Shown here: one piece after another, positions 28,764 to 36,865 of the stretch
Layout: each line of letters opens with the position of its first letter
Position numbering within the stretch: the first letter of the stretch is position 1
The notes under the pieces: generated by a model
The model's database searches: none
The model's input: the letters and a program-made list of their open reading frames with translations, nothing else
Told to the model about the DNA's origin: nothing
Program-made: the position numbers and the translations under genes
Assembly: GCA_039024915.1 (NCBI GenBank)
Contig: JBCCPK010000006.1
Span: forward strand, 1-64,000
Direction: 5' to 3'
Length of the DNA: 64,000 nt
Source of the DNA: Pseudomonadota bacterium
GTDB taxonomy: Bacteria; Pseudomonadota; Alphaproteobacteria; Rhizobiales; MH13

Positions 28764-29753
28764 ATGGTCACCATGACAGGAACTCTCAAGCGCGCCCTGA
28801 TCGGCACGGTCGCCGCAATCGGTGTACTGGCTGCGCCGGCTGCGATGGCCCAAGACGGAGAGTACGGCGTTTTGATGAAAACGCTGGCCAACCCCTTCTG
28901 GGGCGCAATGGGCACCGGCGTTGAAGACGGTGCGCAATCCGCAGGAGTGGAGTACTTTATACAGGCAGTGGAAAGCGATCAGGCCGCCGAGCAGCAGCTG
29001 AATGTCTGCAACACCATGCTTCAGCGCGAGCCGGTCGCGATGATCACAGCCGCTATAAACTCGACCAACCTGCTCCCTTGCCTCAGCGCGGCGCAGGACT
29101 CCGGCATTCCGGTGGTCGATCTTGATGGTAATCTTGATCCGTCCATCCTTGAAGCCGAGGGCATTGAAATCGCCTTCCGGATCGGTTCCGACAATTTGGC
29201 CGCAGGCGCTCAGGGTGCGGAATACATGGCCGAGCAACTTGGCTCAGACGCAACGGGGCCGGTGCTGATTATTGAAGGGCTGTCCGGCAACGTTACCGGC
29301 CAAGCGCGCGTCACCGGGTTCGGTGAGCGCCTGGCAGAGTTGGCACCGGGCCTTGAAATCGTGGCATCGCTGCCCGGCGACTGGGATCGCGGCAAGGCCG
29401 CCACGATCACCAACGATATTCTCATCCGTCACCCTGATCTGGTCGGCATTTTTGCTGCGAACGACGGCATGGCACTTGGCGCCGTTGAAAGCGTCTTTGC
29501 AGGCGGCCGGGGTGGCGAGGTTGTCATCGTTGGTGTTGATGGAAACTCAGATGCGGTCCGGTCGATCAATGACGGTCGTCTGACCGCCTCGGTGGCACAG
29601 TTGCCTTATCTGGTAGGCCTGCAAGCGGTTGAGAACGTCGCCAAGGTGCTTGCTGGCGAGGAGGTGCCGGGCTTCATTCAGGTGCCAACCATGGTGTTGA
29701 CCCAAGAGGTGCTGGAAGCGGGCACTGAGCCGATGCTCGAGTTCGTGAAATAA
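28764..29753 (+). CDS. Sugar ABC transporter substrate-binding protein (AlsB-like)
   Basis: A 329-aa periplasmic ribose-type binding protein with a signal peptide ending near AAMAQ (about residue 30). Blocks EYGVLMKTLANPFW, VVDLDGNLD and LPGDWDRGKA align in order with E. coli D-allose-binding protein AlsB as I recall it, pointing to a rare hexose as ligand. AAGGAGG six bases before the ATG is an excellent translation signal; an ATG three codons later is an alternative. It heads the transporter genes and is followed by a strong stem-loop. Confidence 0.88.
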   Translation: MVTMTGTLKRALIGTVAAIGVLAAPAAMAQDGEYGVLMKTLANPFWGAMGTGVEDGAQSAGVEYFIQAVESDQAAEQQLNVCNTMLQREPVAMITAAINSTNLLPCLSAAQDSGIPVVDLDGNLDPSILEAEGIEIAFRIGSDNLAAGAQGAEYMAEQLGSDATGPVLIIEGLSGNVTGQARVTGFGERLAELAPGLEIVASLPGDWDRGKAATITNDILIRHPDLVGIFAANDGMALGAVESVFAGGRGGEVVIVGVDGNSDAVRSINDGRLTASVAQLPYLVGLQAVENVAKVLAGEEVPGFIQVPTMVLTQEVLEAGTEPMLEFVK

Positions 29754-29791
29754 ACACTAGCGCGCGGTTCCTTCTGGCGGCGCCGGCTTGT

Positions 29792-29820
29792 TGCGGCGCG
29801 CCCCGTGTGGGCGTGCCGCA
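29792..29820 (+). other. Stem-loop between binding-protein and permease genes
   Basis: TGCGGCGCGCCC (29792-29803), loop CGTGT, GGGCGTGCCGCA (29809-29820): a 12-pair stem with one G-T pair and no T-run. Such hairpins after periplasmic binding-protein genes commonly protect the upstream mRNA and raise its level. Confidence 0.6.
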
Positions 29821-29860
29821 TCAATCTCCCCATCACACATAGCTTTCCCATGAGGGCCTG

Positions 29861-30874
29861 ATGTCAGTTGAAGCGGCAAACACGAAGCGTGCGGCGGCGC
29901 AGCCTGGCCTATGGAGACGGGCGCAAGCGGCTTCACAAGAGCGTTTGCATTTGCGACTTGAGTCACTTGTCGTGTTGGTTGGTTTGTGCGTCATCATGAC
30001 GGTGTTGTCGCCGTTTTTTCTGTCGGTCAGCAACTTCCTGAACATCCTGCTCGCCACAGCAACCATCGGCGTTCTGGCCATCGCTGCGACCTTTGTCATC
30101 AGCTCAGGTGGCCTCGACCTGTCGCTTGGCTCGGTCATGGGCTTATCAGGCGTTGTCGGTGCCTATGTTGCCGTTACCATAGGCGCGCCTGCGGGTTTCG
30201 GTGTGTTGGGTTGCCTTGCCGCAGGCGCTGCTGCAGGCTTCGTCAATGGCTGGCTTGTCACACGCGCCGGTGTACCCGCCTTCATCGTAACACTGGGCAT
30301 GTTAGGGCTGGCCCGCGGGCTCGCCTTGGTGATCTCCGATGGCCGAGTGATCTACGGATTGCCCGCCGAGTTGGTATACCTCGGTCAGGGGCGACCTTTC
30401 GGTGTTCCCATGCCGGTGTTCATTCTCATCGCAACGGCCCTCGCTTGCCACTACATCCTCGCTTACACGCGCTTCGGCCGCTACACGCTGGCGATCGGTG
30501 ACAATGAAACGGCCGTACGCACTGCTGGCATTAAGGTCGAGCGCCACCGGGTGATCCTGTACACGCTATCGGGTGCGCTGGCAGGTCTTGCAGGCATGCT
30601 GTTCATGGCCCGGATCAATGCCGGTGATCCAACCGCTGGCCTGACGTATGAGCTGACCGCGATCACCGCCGCAATTATCGGCGGCACCAATCTGTTCGGT
30701 GGCAGGGGATCGATCCTCGGCACGCTGGTCGGTGCCTTGATCATGGGTGTCTTGCAAAACGGGCTGAATCTGCTGGCCGTACAGTCTTACTATCAGCAGA
30801 TGGCCATCGGCGCGGTGCTCATCCTGGCGGTGTTTATCGACCAGTATCAGTCCCGCCGGGAGACGCGCGTATGA
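29861..30874 (+). CDS. Sugar ABC transporter permease (RbsC family)
   Basis: A 337-aa inner-membrane permease with about nine helices. Family marks are FVISSGGLDLSLGSVMGLSG after the second helix and the coupling region GDNETAVRTAGIKVERHR; GGTNLFGGRGSILGTLVGAL near the C-terminus is also typical. The N-terminal 35 residues are soluble and basic. It overlaps the ATPase gene by four bases. Works with the preceding binding protein and following ATPase. Confidence 0.92.
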   Translation: MSVEAANTKRAAAQPGLWRRAQAASQERLHLRLESLVVLVGLCVIMTVLSPFFLSVSNFLNILLATATIGVLAIAATFVISSGGLDLSLGSVMGLSGVVGAYVAVTIGAPAGFGVLGCLAAGAAAGFVNGWLVTRAGVPAFIVTLGMLGLARGLALVISDGRVIYGLPAELVYLGQGRPFGVPMPVFILIATALACHYILAYTRFGRYTLAIGDNETAVRTAGIKVERHRVILYTLSGALAGLAGMLFMARINAGDPTAGLTYELTAITAAIIGGTNLFGGRGSILGTLVGALIMGVLQNGLNLLAVQSYYQQMAIGAVLILAVFIDQYQSRRETRV

Positions 30875-31647
30875 GCGTTCTGACTTTGAAGGCGATCCGC
30901 AAGAGTTTTGGTGCTGTTGACGTGCTGCATGGCGTCGACCTCACCGTCGGGGAAGGCGAAGTGATCGGTTTGGTCGGCGATAATGGAGCGGGTAAATCCA
31001 CGCTCATGAAAACGATCACTGGCATGTACCGCGCCGATGATGGCGATATCGAACTCGATGGTCAGTCGATCCTGCATCTGGACCCCGGCCAGCGCCGTGC
31101 GTTGGGGATCGAGATGATTTACCAGGACCTTGCGCTCGCCAAGCAGCAGGACGTGGCCAGCAACATCTTCCTCGGTCGAGAGCCGGTTCGGCGCTTCCTA
31201 GGCGTCATCCCTGGTATGGTCGATAAAAGGACGATGGACAAAAAAGCTCAGGATATGATCGATCGGCTGGGCGCGCACTTGCCATCGATCAACCGACCTG
31301 TGGGCTCGTTCTCAGGGGGACAGCAGCAAACGGTTGCCATCGCACGCGCTCTGACCTTCGATCCCAAACTGGTGATCATGGATGAACCGACGGCCGCGCT
31401 GGCGGTGCGTGAGGTGCAGAGCGTCCTTGACCTGATCCGGCGCCTCAAAACACAAGGTATCTCGGTGATCTTGATTTCGCACCGTCTCAACGATGTGCTG
31501 GGGGTAACGGACCGCATCGTCGTCTTGCGGCAAGGGGTTGCGACGGCAAACCTGAAAACCAGCGAAACCAGCATGGCAGAGGTCGTCAGCGCGATTGTTG
31601 GCGGCAATGATATGGCGCACGCTGCTGAGCACGAAGCGGCTGGCTGA
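30871..31647 (+). CDS. Sugar ABC transporter ATP-binding protein (single domain)
   Basis: A 258-aa ATPase. Walker A is GDNGAGKST, the signature is FSGGQQQ rather than the usual LSGGQ, and Walker B runs LVIMDEPTAAL. Unlike RbsA/MglA it has one nucleotide domain, as in FrcA, so it must dimerise. It overlaps the permease gene by four bases and is followed after 23 bases by the epimerase gene. Confidence 0.92.
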   Translation: MSVLTLKAIRKSFGAVDVLHGVDLTVGEGEVIGLVGDNGAGKSTLMKTITGMYRADDGDIELDGQSILHLDPGQRRALGIEMIYQDLALAKQQDVASNIFLGREPVRRFLGVIPGMVDKRTMDKKAQDMIDRLGAHLPSINRPVGSFSGGQQQTVAIARALTFDPKLVIMDEPTAALAVREVQSVLDLIRRLKTQGISVILISHRLNDVLGVTDRIVVLRQGVATANLKTSETSMAEVVSAIVGGNDMAHAAEHEAAG

Positions 31648-31670
31648 GCCGCTTTTGGAGGAGAACCACC

Positions 31671-32525
31671 ATGGAAGGTTTTGGCGTTCATACCAGCATG
31701 TGGACCATGAACTGGGACCGTGAGGGCGCAGAGCGCGCGGTGGCCGGGGCGTCTCACTACGGGGTCGATTTCATCGAAATTCCAATGCTGCAACCCGAGC
31801 AAATCGATACGCAACACACCCGTGCCTTGCTTGAAGCCAACAATCTTCGTGCGATTTGCTCACTGGGTTTGCCCGAGGCGCAATGGCCGACCAACGACGT
31901 TAATGGTGCGATTGTCTATTTGAAGCTGGCTCTCGACAAGACCAAAGCGCTCGGCGCCGAAGCGCTTTCAGGCGTCACCTATGGCGGGATCGGTCAACGC
32001 TCGGGTCTGCCACCAACAGAGGCGGAGCTTGACGCCGTAGCCCGTACGCTCGAGCCGGTGGCGGCCTATGCGAAGAGCATCGGTCTTCTGTTCGGCGTCG
32101 AGCCGGTGAACCGCTACGAGAACCACCTCATCAACACGGGTTGGCAAGCCCGCGACATGATCGAAAAGGTGGGCTCGGACAACATCTTCATCCACCTCGA
32201 TACCTATCACATGAACATCGAGGAGAAGGGGGCGGCCAACGGCATTCTCGATACGCGTGAGCACCTGCGGTACATCCACCTCAGTGAGAGTGATCGCGGC
32301 ACGCCCGGTGAAGGTACTTGTGATTGGGACGAGATTTTCGCGACCCTTGCTGCCATAGGCTTCTCAGGTGGCCTCGCAATGGAGAGCTTCATCAACATGC
32401 CACCGGAGATCGCTTACGGTCTGTCCGTTTGGCGCCCAGTGGCCAAGAGTCATGATGAGGTTATGTCAAAGGGCATGCCGTTCTTGCGCAACAAGGCGCA
32501 GCAATATCGGCTGATAAACGCCTGA
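31671..32525 (+). CDS. Ketose 3-epimerase, D-psicose (D-allulose)/D-tagatose 3-epimerase family
   Basis: A 284-aa TIM-barrel metalloenzyme. Probable metal ligands are Glu144 (GVEPVNRYE), Asp177 (HLDTYHMNIEE), His203 (IHLSESDRG) and Glu238 (AMESF). The spacings 33, 26 and 35 equal those of Agrobacterium D-psicose 3-epimerase (Glu152, Asp185, His211, Glu246), with Glu150, His180 and Arg209 at the matching substrate positions. It would interconvert D-allulose and D-fructose, or a related ketose pair. GGAGG precedes the ATG. It follows an AlsB-like transporter, which fits uptake and epimerisation of a rare sugar; exact substrate is inference. Confidence 0.85.
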   Translation: MEGFGVHTSMWTMNWDREGAERAVAGASHYGVDFIEIPMLQPEQIDTQHTRALLEANNLRAICSLGLPEAQWPTNDVNGAIVYLKLALDKTKALGAEALSGVTYGGIGQRSGLPPTEAELDAVARTLEPVAAYAKSIGLLFGVEPVNRYENHLINTGWQARDMIEKVGSDNIFIHLDTYHMNIEEKGAANGILDTREHLRYIHLSESDRGTPGEGTCDWDEIFATLAAIGFSGGLAMESFINMPPEIAYGLSVWRPVAKSHDEVMSKGMPFLRNKAQQYRLINA

Positions 32526-32948
32526 GTAGACGAATGGGTGGGTCGGGTTGGAATGACTCGCTAGGCTGAATTCACAACTTCACCGCCAAGTGCGGGCCGA
32601 CGTCAATCATGGCATGTCTAAAGCGTACTCCAGCGACTAGCCGGACCTCTTTCACCTGGGAAGGATGCCGCCAGACCGCGTGTCGCTAACAGGCAATCTA
32701 AAGCGCTCGGGCCGATCTCGCCTAGATAACCAACACCAGCTCCTTTGTCATCGAGCGGAAGGCCCCCAGGTCAGCGGGTTGTGCACGTCGATGAAGTTTG
32801 AGTTTGCGGGATCGCCGGAGGGTCAGCGGATGGTCGGTCGACACAGACCCTAGCGCGGAAAACCTCGATATGTGTTTGCGTCGCATCAACGGAAAAGGCC
32901 ACGGTCCCTTCGGATCGTGGCCTTATGTCATGCGGATAGGTCGGTTGT
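32526..32948. other. 420-base intergenic region
   Basis: It separates the sugar operon from the converging gene at 32949. Apart from the terminator hairpin at 32895-32924 nothing is recognised; short frames on both strands have no coding character. Confidence 0.5.
32895..32924 (-). terminator. Strong intrinsic terminator for the Calx-beta/repeat protein gene
   Basis: AAGGCCACGGTCC pairs with GGATCGTGGCCTT over 13 pairs (one G-T) around a four-base loop. Read on the minus strand, the stem ends in CCTT and continues TTCC, giving a short T-run, 25 bases beyond the stop of the gene. Confidence 0.7.
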
Positions 32949-34745
32949 TCAGACCATCGACAGATCGTCAACGATACCAAACGTTCGAATGTCTCCATCG
33001 TCTGTGGTGACTGTGCGCCCAATCACCGCGCCGCTCGCATCATAGTTGTACTCGATGCTTGCCCAACTGAAGGCATCCAGGGGATCCGTCTGCGAACCTG
33101 ATGTTGTGATACCGTTCTCGAACCCTTCGGTGAGAATGCGCCCATCATCAAATGTGAAAGTCCGCGTATCCCGGCTGCCATCTTCATTGAAGGTCTCATC
33201 GACAGTCGCCCAAAGGAAGGTGTCGGCCGTATCAAAACGTTTTATGGTTGTGACCGCACCATTGTCGAAACTGGTCTCGGTTTGCTGACCGTCATCGCGG
33301 ATCACCGTTTGTGCGGTTACGTTTCCGGCCTCATCGAAGGATTGGCTGAAGACATCCCACTGAAACAGATCGGCCGTTTCGCTGTCCGTCCGGGTGCGTT
33401 CGCTCAGCACGCCATCTGTGAAGGTTTCTTCGGTCTCGCGGCCGTCGTCGTATATCGTCGTCCTCTTGGCGACCGTTGAGCCATCTTCTTGAAACTCGGT
33501 TTCGACGGATGACCATATTTTGTCATCACCGACGTCTGTGCGCGTGGTCTTCGTCAGAACGCCTTCGACGTAGTCAAAGGTCGTCGTGATGCTGTCCTCG
33601 TCAGGGCCACTTAGCGTGGCGCTCGCGATTACGCCCTCTTCATAAGTTTCCTCGCGAACGCGGCCATCGTCATAATCGATGACACGGCTCACAAGAACGC
33701 CTTCATCGTCCGTGGTGTCGGTAATCTTGTCCCAAATCTTATCGCCGTCGACGTCCTCGCGAACGGTCGTGTTCGGCGGCAGCGGTGCGGTATCCTGAAG
33801 CGTAATCGTCACATCACCTTGGCCGTCTTTGATCTGAAAATCGCCGATGACACCCTGACCAAAGTCGACCAGCCGCCAGATCTGCTGTTCCGTACCTTGG
33901 TCGTCGTTCCGCAAGGGACCTGCCGGGTCGGTCAGTGAACCATCTGCAGTTCGATCCGGATCATCAAAGATCGGGATGCTGAAGCTGGCCGTTTCTTTCG
34001 TAATCGTGAAAGCGATGGAGTCATTAAGTGCACCACCCGATGGCGCTTGGATGCCATCAAGGCTGCCGAAAACGACGGGACTGAAGAAGCTCCAATCGCC
34101 CAGACCAAACTTATAGGTGTCCTCGCCGTCATCGCCTGGACGATAAAGCGCAAGACCCACACGCAACCCATCCTCGGGCAGGTTCTCTGTGGTAAATGTA
34201 AAGGTGAGGATCGTGCCTTCGTCTTCGGTGGCCACGGTCTGATCGACCGAGATGCTGACGACCGGCAGTTCATCGTCGCTGTCAAATTCGGTGAACGCTA
34301 TCGAGCTGTTCGTGACGGTATTGGCCTGCTCATCATCAGGATTATCGATAACGTTCCAGAAAACTTGCCTCGGGCCATCGTCGATGGCCGGGAATTCGGC
34401 AAAGCCATCGAAGGCAATGTAGCCCTCTTGCTCGGTGACACGTATCTCAATGACCGAAAAATCTAGTCCGTCGGAAACGTCGAAGTTGTAGCTGGTCGGA
34501 TCGACGATCCCTTCAAAGTCAGCCCCGCCGAAGAAAAAGGGAAGCAGATTGAACTGATTAAGTTCTGAATCGACCCCCGTAAGGGCGTCATCGATCGTGC
34601 CGTTCTGGTTGGGAGTCGCATAGAGGTACAGCGAGACAAACTCGCCCTCTGCAGGGGCCTCATCAAGCGAAAACCGGAAGAAGGTGGTCGACGCCGGGTC
34701 TTCGACAACGAACGGCGGATCGATGGAGAATGTTACGTTGGCCAT
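32949..34745 (-). CDS. Acidic Calx-beta-like protein with C-terminal 49-residue repeats, unknown function
   Basis: A 598-aa protein with no cysteine and a strongly acidic composition. Two Calx-beta-like modules lie at about 1-155 and 160-325 (the second opens PVVSISVDQTVATEDEG). Residues 331-598 hold five units of 45-51 residues plus a half unit (380-403), with consensus W near position 8-10, EDG or DEG, then a DDGR turn, an aromatic, and GV before an RT. No signal peptide is seen; the composition and the hydrophobic end DLSMV resemble type I secretion substrates, but no RTX nonapeptides or transporter genes are nearby. The start is the ATG reading ANVTFSIDP. Probably a secreted or surface protein; function unknown. 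Confidence 0.75.
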   Translation of the reverse strand: MANVTFSIDPPFVVEDPASTTFFRFSLDEAPAEGEFVSLYLYATPNQNGTIDDALTGVDSELNQFNLLPFFFGGADFEGIVDPTSYNFDVSDGLDFSVIEIRVTEQEGYIAFDGFAEFPAIDDGPRQVFWNVIDNPDDEQANTVTNSSIAFTEFDSDDELPVVSISVDQTVATEDEGTILTFTFTTENLPEDGLRVGLALYRPGDDGEDTYKFGLGDWSFFSPVVFGSLDGIQAPSGGALNDSIAFTITKETASFSIPIFDDPDRTADGSLTDPAGPLRNDDQGTEQQIWRLVDFGQGVIGDFQIKDGQGDVTITLQDTAPLPPNTTVREDVDGDKIWDKITDTTDDEGVLVSRVIDYDDGRVREETYEEGVIASATLSGPDEDSITTTFDYVEGVLTKTTRTDVGDDKIWSSVETEFQEDGSTVAKRTTIYDDGRETEETFTDGVLSERTRTDSETADLFQWDVFSQSFDEAGNVTAQTVIRDDGQQTETSFDNGAVTTIKRFDTADTFLWATVDETFNEDGSRDTRTFTFDDGRILTEGFENGITTSGSQTDPLDAFSWASIEYNYDASGAVIGRTVTTDDGDIRTFGIVDDLSMV

Positions 34746-35238
34746 AGTTGGACTGTCCTACTGATCAAGTGACGGAATGCGTCGGTTCTTGTGCCCGTTC
34801 GACGGCCAAAAGGCCGGCGCTTCGCCAATTTTCTCGCATGCTGCGAAATCTCAAAACTGCGTACACGAACAGGGCATTGCTGCGCATTCAACCAAACGGG
34901 CATGGCGCATGCCTACCCAAGCGTTGCGACATTATTTGCGTACATAATTATCGTCAAGAGAAGTTGAATTTCTTTTTCAACTATTTGCCTGAATTGGAGA
35001 GATTCTAAATCAAGCCCGATAAAATCGTATTTATTTTGCCTACAAACAAATATTTGTGCGACCATCGATGGATATGAGAAAACAATAGCGTACGACTTTG
35101 ACGTATATAATTGTGGTAATCGGTCAAACACTTGGCTCGGCAAACGACTGCATGCCGCTGAATTACCATACGCCCCACAGAGCGCCCTGCGATGGTGTAC
35201 CGGGCTTCTGCAAAGGTCTTAGACTTATCCGAGCAGCT
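34746..35238. other. AT-rich 490-base intergenic region
   Basis: It lies between the tonB stop and the start of the Calx-beta/repeat gene, so it should carry that gene's promoter. The part 34920-35110 is clearly richer in A and T than its surroundings and contains an AGTTGAA/TTCAACT hairpin near 34966-34986 and the palindrome ACAAATATTTGT at 35046-35057. No gene is recognised. Confidence 0.5.
35046..35057. promoter_or_regulatory. 12-base perfect palindrome, possible regulator site
   Basis: ACAAATATTTGT, inside the AT-rich region about 300 bases upstream of the Calx-beta/repeat gene. No specific regulator is recognised; it could also arise by chance in AT-rich DNA. Confidence 0.25.
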
Positions 35239-36099
35239 CTAGCCGCCGATACTGATTGGCAGCTGAAAACGATGGGTCTCGCCAGGCAGTTCGTTGGGCG
35301 CTGCGGGGAATCGCCCGGCACGAGCGACCGCCTCGAGGGCTGCGTTATCGGTATCGGGGCTGCCGGAAGACTGCAGCACACGGGTCTGTTGAACCTGGCC
35401 GTTTCGGTTGAGGACAATCTGGACGATCACCCGACCGGACTGGGCGCGAGCGCTCCTCGCGCGCCGTGCGATCTGCGCCTGTATCTGACCACCCCAACTT
35501 GCCATCAGGGATCGCTGCTGTCCGGGGTCAATGGATGCCACTTCTTGCGGTTGTGCAGTTCCTGCAATTGTTCCACCTCCGGTCCCAGCCGCTCTTTGTT
35601 CCCGGACCGCGGGCGCCGACGGCTGCGGACTTGGTTGAGCGCGCTCTGGCGGCGTCGGTCGCGGTCGCTCCGAAGGGGGCGGGGGAGGGACCGGAGCCGG
35701 CACGCTTTCCAATCTTGGTCGCACCTCTGGCTGAGATGGTAACTTGGTTGCGATCTCCTCGATCGGGGTCTCGACATCTGTCTGCTGGTCCGTGATCACG
35801 GGCTCGGGTTCGATTGGAGGTTCTGCTTCAGTTGTCGGCTGCACAGCCTCTTCTACTGGCGGCTCCGGCTCGGCGACTGTTTGCTCAAGCTGTGGATCGG
35901 GATCGTTGGCCGCCTCTTGTGCGGCCTCCCATTCCTCGATCACGGCTTGCATGGCTCCATCGGCGGCAGCAACGGAGACAAACACGTCCCCGCCAGACCC
36001 GCCGCTTTCGACGCCCTCTGCAGGCCATTGCAGCCATACGGCAACGTGAATCGCGAGCGCAAGTGCGAGAAAAACGACCTTCTCAATGGTTTGCCTCAT
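35239..36099 (-). CDS. tonB: Energy transducer TonB
   Basis: A 286-aa periplasm-spanning protein that passes inner-membrane energy to outer-membrane receptors. One N-terminal helix (VVFLALALAIHVAVWLQW, about 8-25) with the conserved His anchors it; residues 65-165 are the Pro/Glu-rich spacer, and the C-terminal TonB fold (about 205-286) includes GRVIVQIVLNRNGQVQQTRV and SGSPDTDNAALEAV. It overlaps exbD2 by four bases and ends the iron-uptake operon. Confidence 0.92.
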   Translation of the reverse strand: MRQTIEKVVFLALALAIHVAVWLQWPAEGVESGGSGGDVFVSVAAADGAMQAVIEEWEAAQEAANDPDPQLEQTVAEPEPPVEEAVQPTTEAEPPIEPEPVITDQQTDVETPIEEIATKLPSQPEVRPRLESVPAPVPPPPPSERPRPTPPERAQPSPQPSAPAVREQRAAGTGGGTIAGTAQPQEVASIDPGQQRSLMASWGGQIQAQIARRARSARAQSGRVIVQIVLNRNGQVQQTRVLQSSGSPDTDNAALEAVARAGRFPAAPNELPGETHRFQLPISIGG

Positions 36100-36479
36100 C
36101 GCGAACCTGTAACCAGCACGATGTCACCTGTATCCAGCCGCGCCAGACGCTGGACTAGTTCGGCAACAGTTGCGCCGTCAGCATTTGCGTCCGCACGGAC
36201 CAGAAGAACGTCACCGGAAGGCTGGCGAGCGGCAATCGCTTCGAACACCGCTTCGCCCGTGACTGTTCCAAAGGCCAGTTGACCATCCGCTGAGACGTAC
36301 AAGGGCTCATTGCCTTCGGCGACAGCCTCCGACTGCGAAACTGGAAGTGCAATCTCAAACGGGTCCGGTGGCGCGATTTGGGCGGTCATCAAAAAGAAGA
36401 TCAGCAACAAAAACACCACGTTGATCATCGGCACGTAGTTCTCAGCGCGTCTTTTGCGATCTGGCGCCCGCAACCTCAT
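36096..36479 (-). CDS. ExbD-like protein lacking the membrane aspartate (second copy)
   Basis: A 127-aa single-span protein of the ExbD/TolR family. The membrane segment reads YVPMINVVFLLLIFFLM: position 20 is Asn (codon AAC), whereas ExbD and TolR have an Asp there that is required for proton flow. The periplasmic domain (about 45-127) looks intact. It lies two bases after exbD1 and overlaps tonB by four bases, so it is co-expressed with a normal ExbD. It may form a mixed dimer with ExbD1 in which only one chain carries protons; that is inference. Confidence 0.88.
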   Translation of the reverse strand: MRLRAPDRKRRAENYVPMINVVFLLLIFFLMTAQIAPPDPFEIALPVSQSEAVAEGNEPLYVSADGQLAFGTVTGEAVFEAIAARQPSGDVLLVRADANADGATVAELVQRLARLDTGDIVLVTGSR

Positions 36480-36481
36480 AG

Positions 36482-36865
36482 CTATTGCGCCATCACAAGA
36501 CGTTGGAACCCCGCACTGCCGAGCTGCTCGGCGACATCGACAAGCCTTTGCAGCCTCGCCTCGTCCCGTGCACGGATGACGATAGGGTCGTTGATCGTGT
36601 CGGTGAGAGCTTCCAGCGCACGGATAAGCTCGGCCTCATCAATGCGTTCGCCATTCAGCCGGATCGCATCGGGAAGTATATCAACAATACGTGGCTGGTT
36701 GTTTTCTGACGCCGCCGTGCCTCCGGAACTTGCGGTTAGCGGGATGTAGTGGTCGAGCCCGAAGCGCGAGGCGAGCATAAAAAACACAAGCAGCAAGAAC
36801 ACCACATCGATCATGGGGGTCAGGCTGATTGCGCGGCGGCGCTTCTGCTTGCCGAGTGCGATCAT
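36482..36865 (-). CDS. exbD: Biopolymer transport protein ExbD (first copy)
   Basis: A 127-aa ExbD with the canonical membrane motif LTPMIDVVFLLLVFFML, in which Asp20 is the proton-carrying residue. The periplasmic part ends in SAGFQRLVMAQ. It shares one base with exbB (TGATG) and is two bases from the second exbD, so stoichiometric synthesis is expected. Together with ExbB it forms the proton-driven motor for TonB. Confidence 0.92.
   Translation of the reverse strand: MIALGKQKRRRAISLTPMIDVVFLLLVFFMLASRFGLDHYIPLTASSGGTAASENNQPRIVDILPDAIRLNGERIDEAELIRALEALTDTINDPIVIRARDEARLQRLVDVAEQLGSAGFQRLVMAQ

Noticed and set aside
32526-32894. Remnant gene after the epimerase
   Set aside because: Short frames in all directions have no recognisable product.
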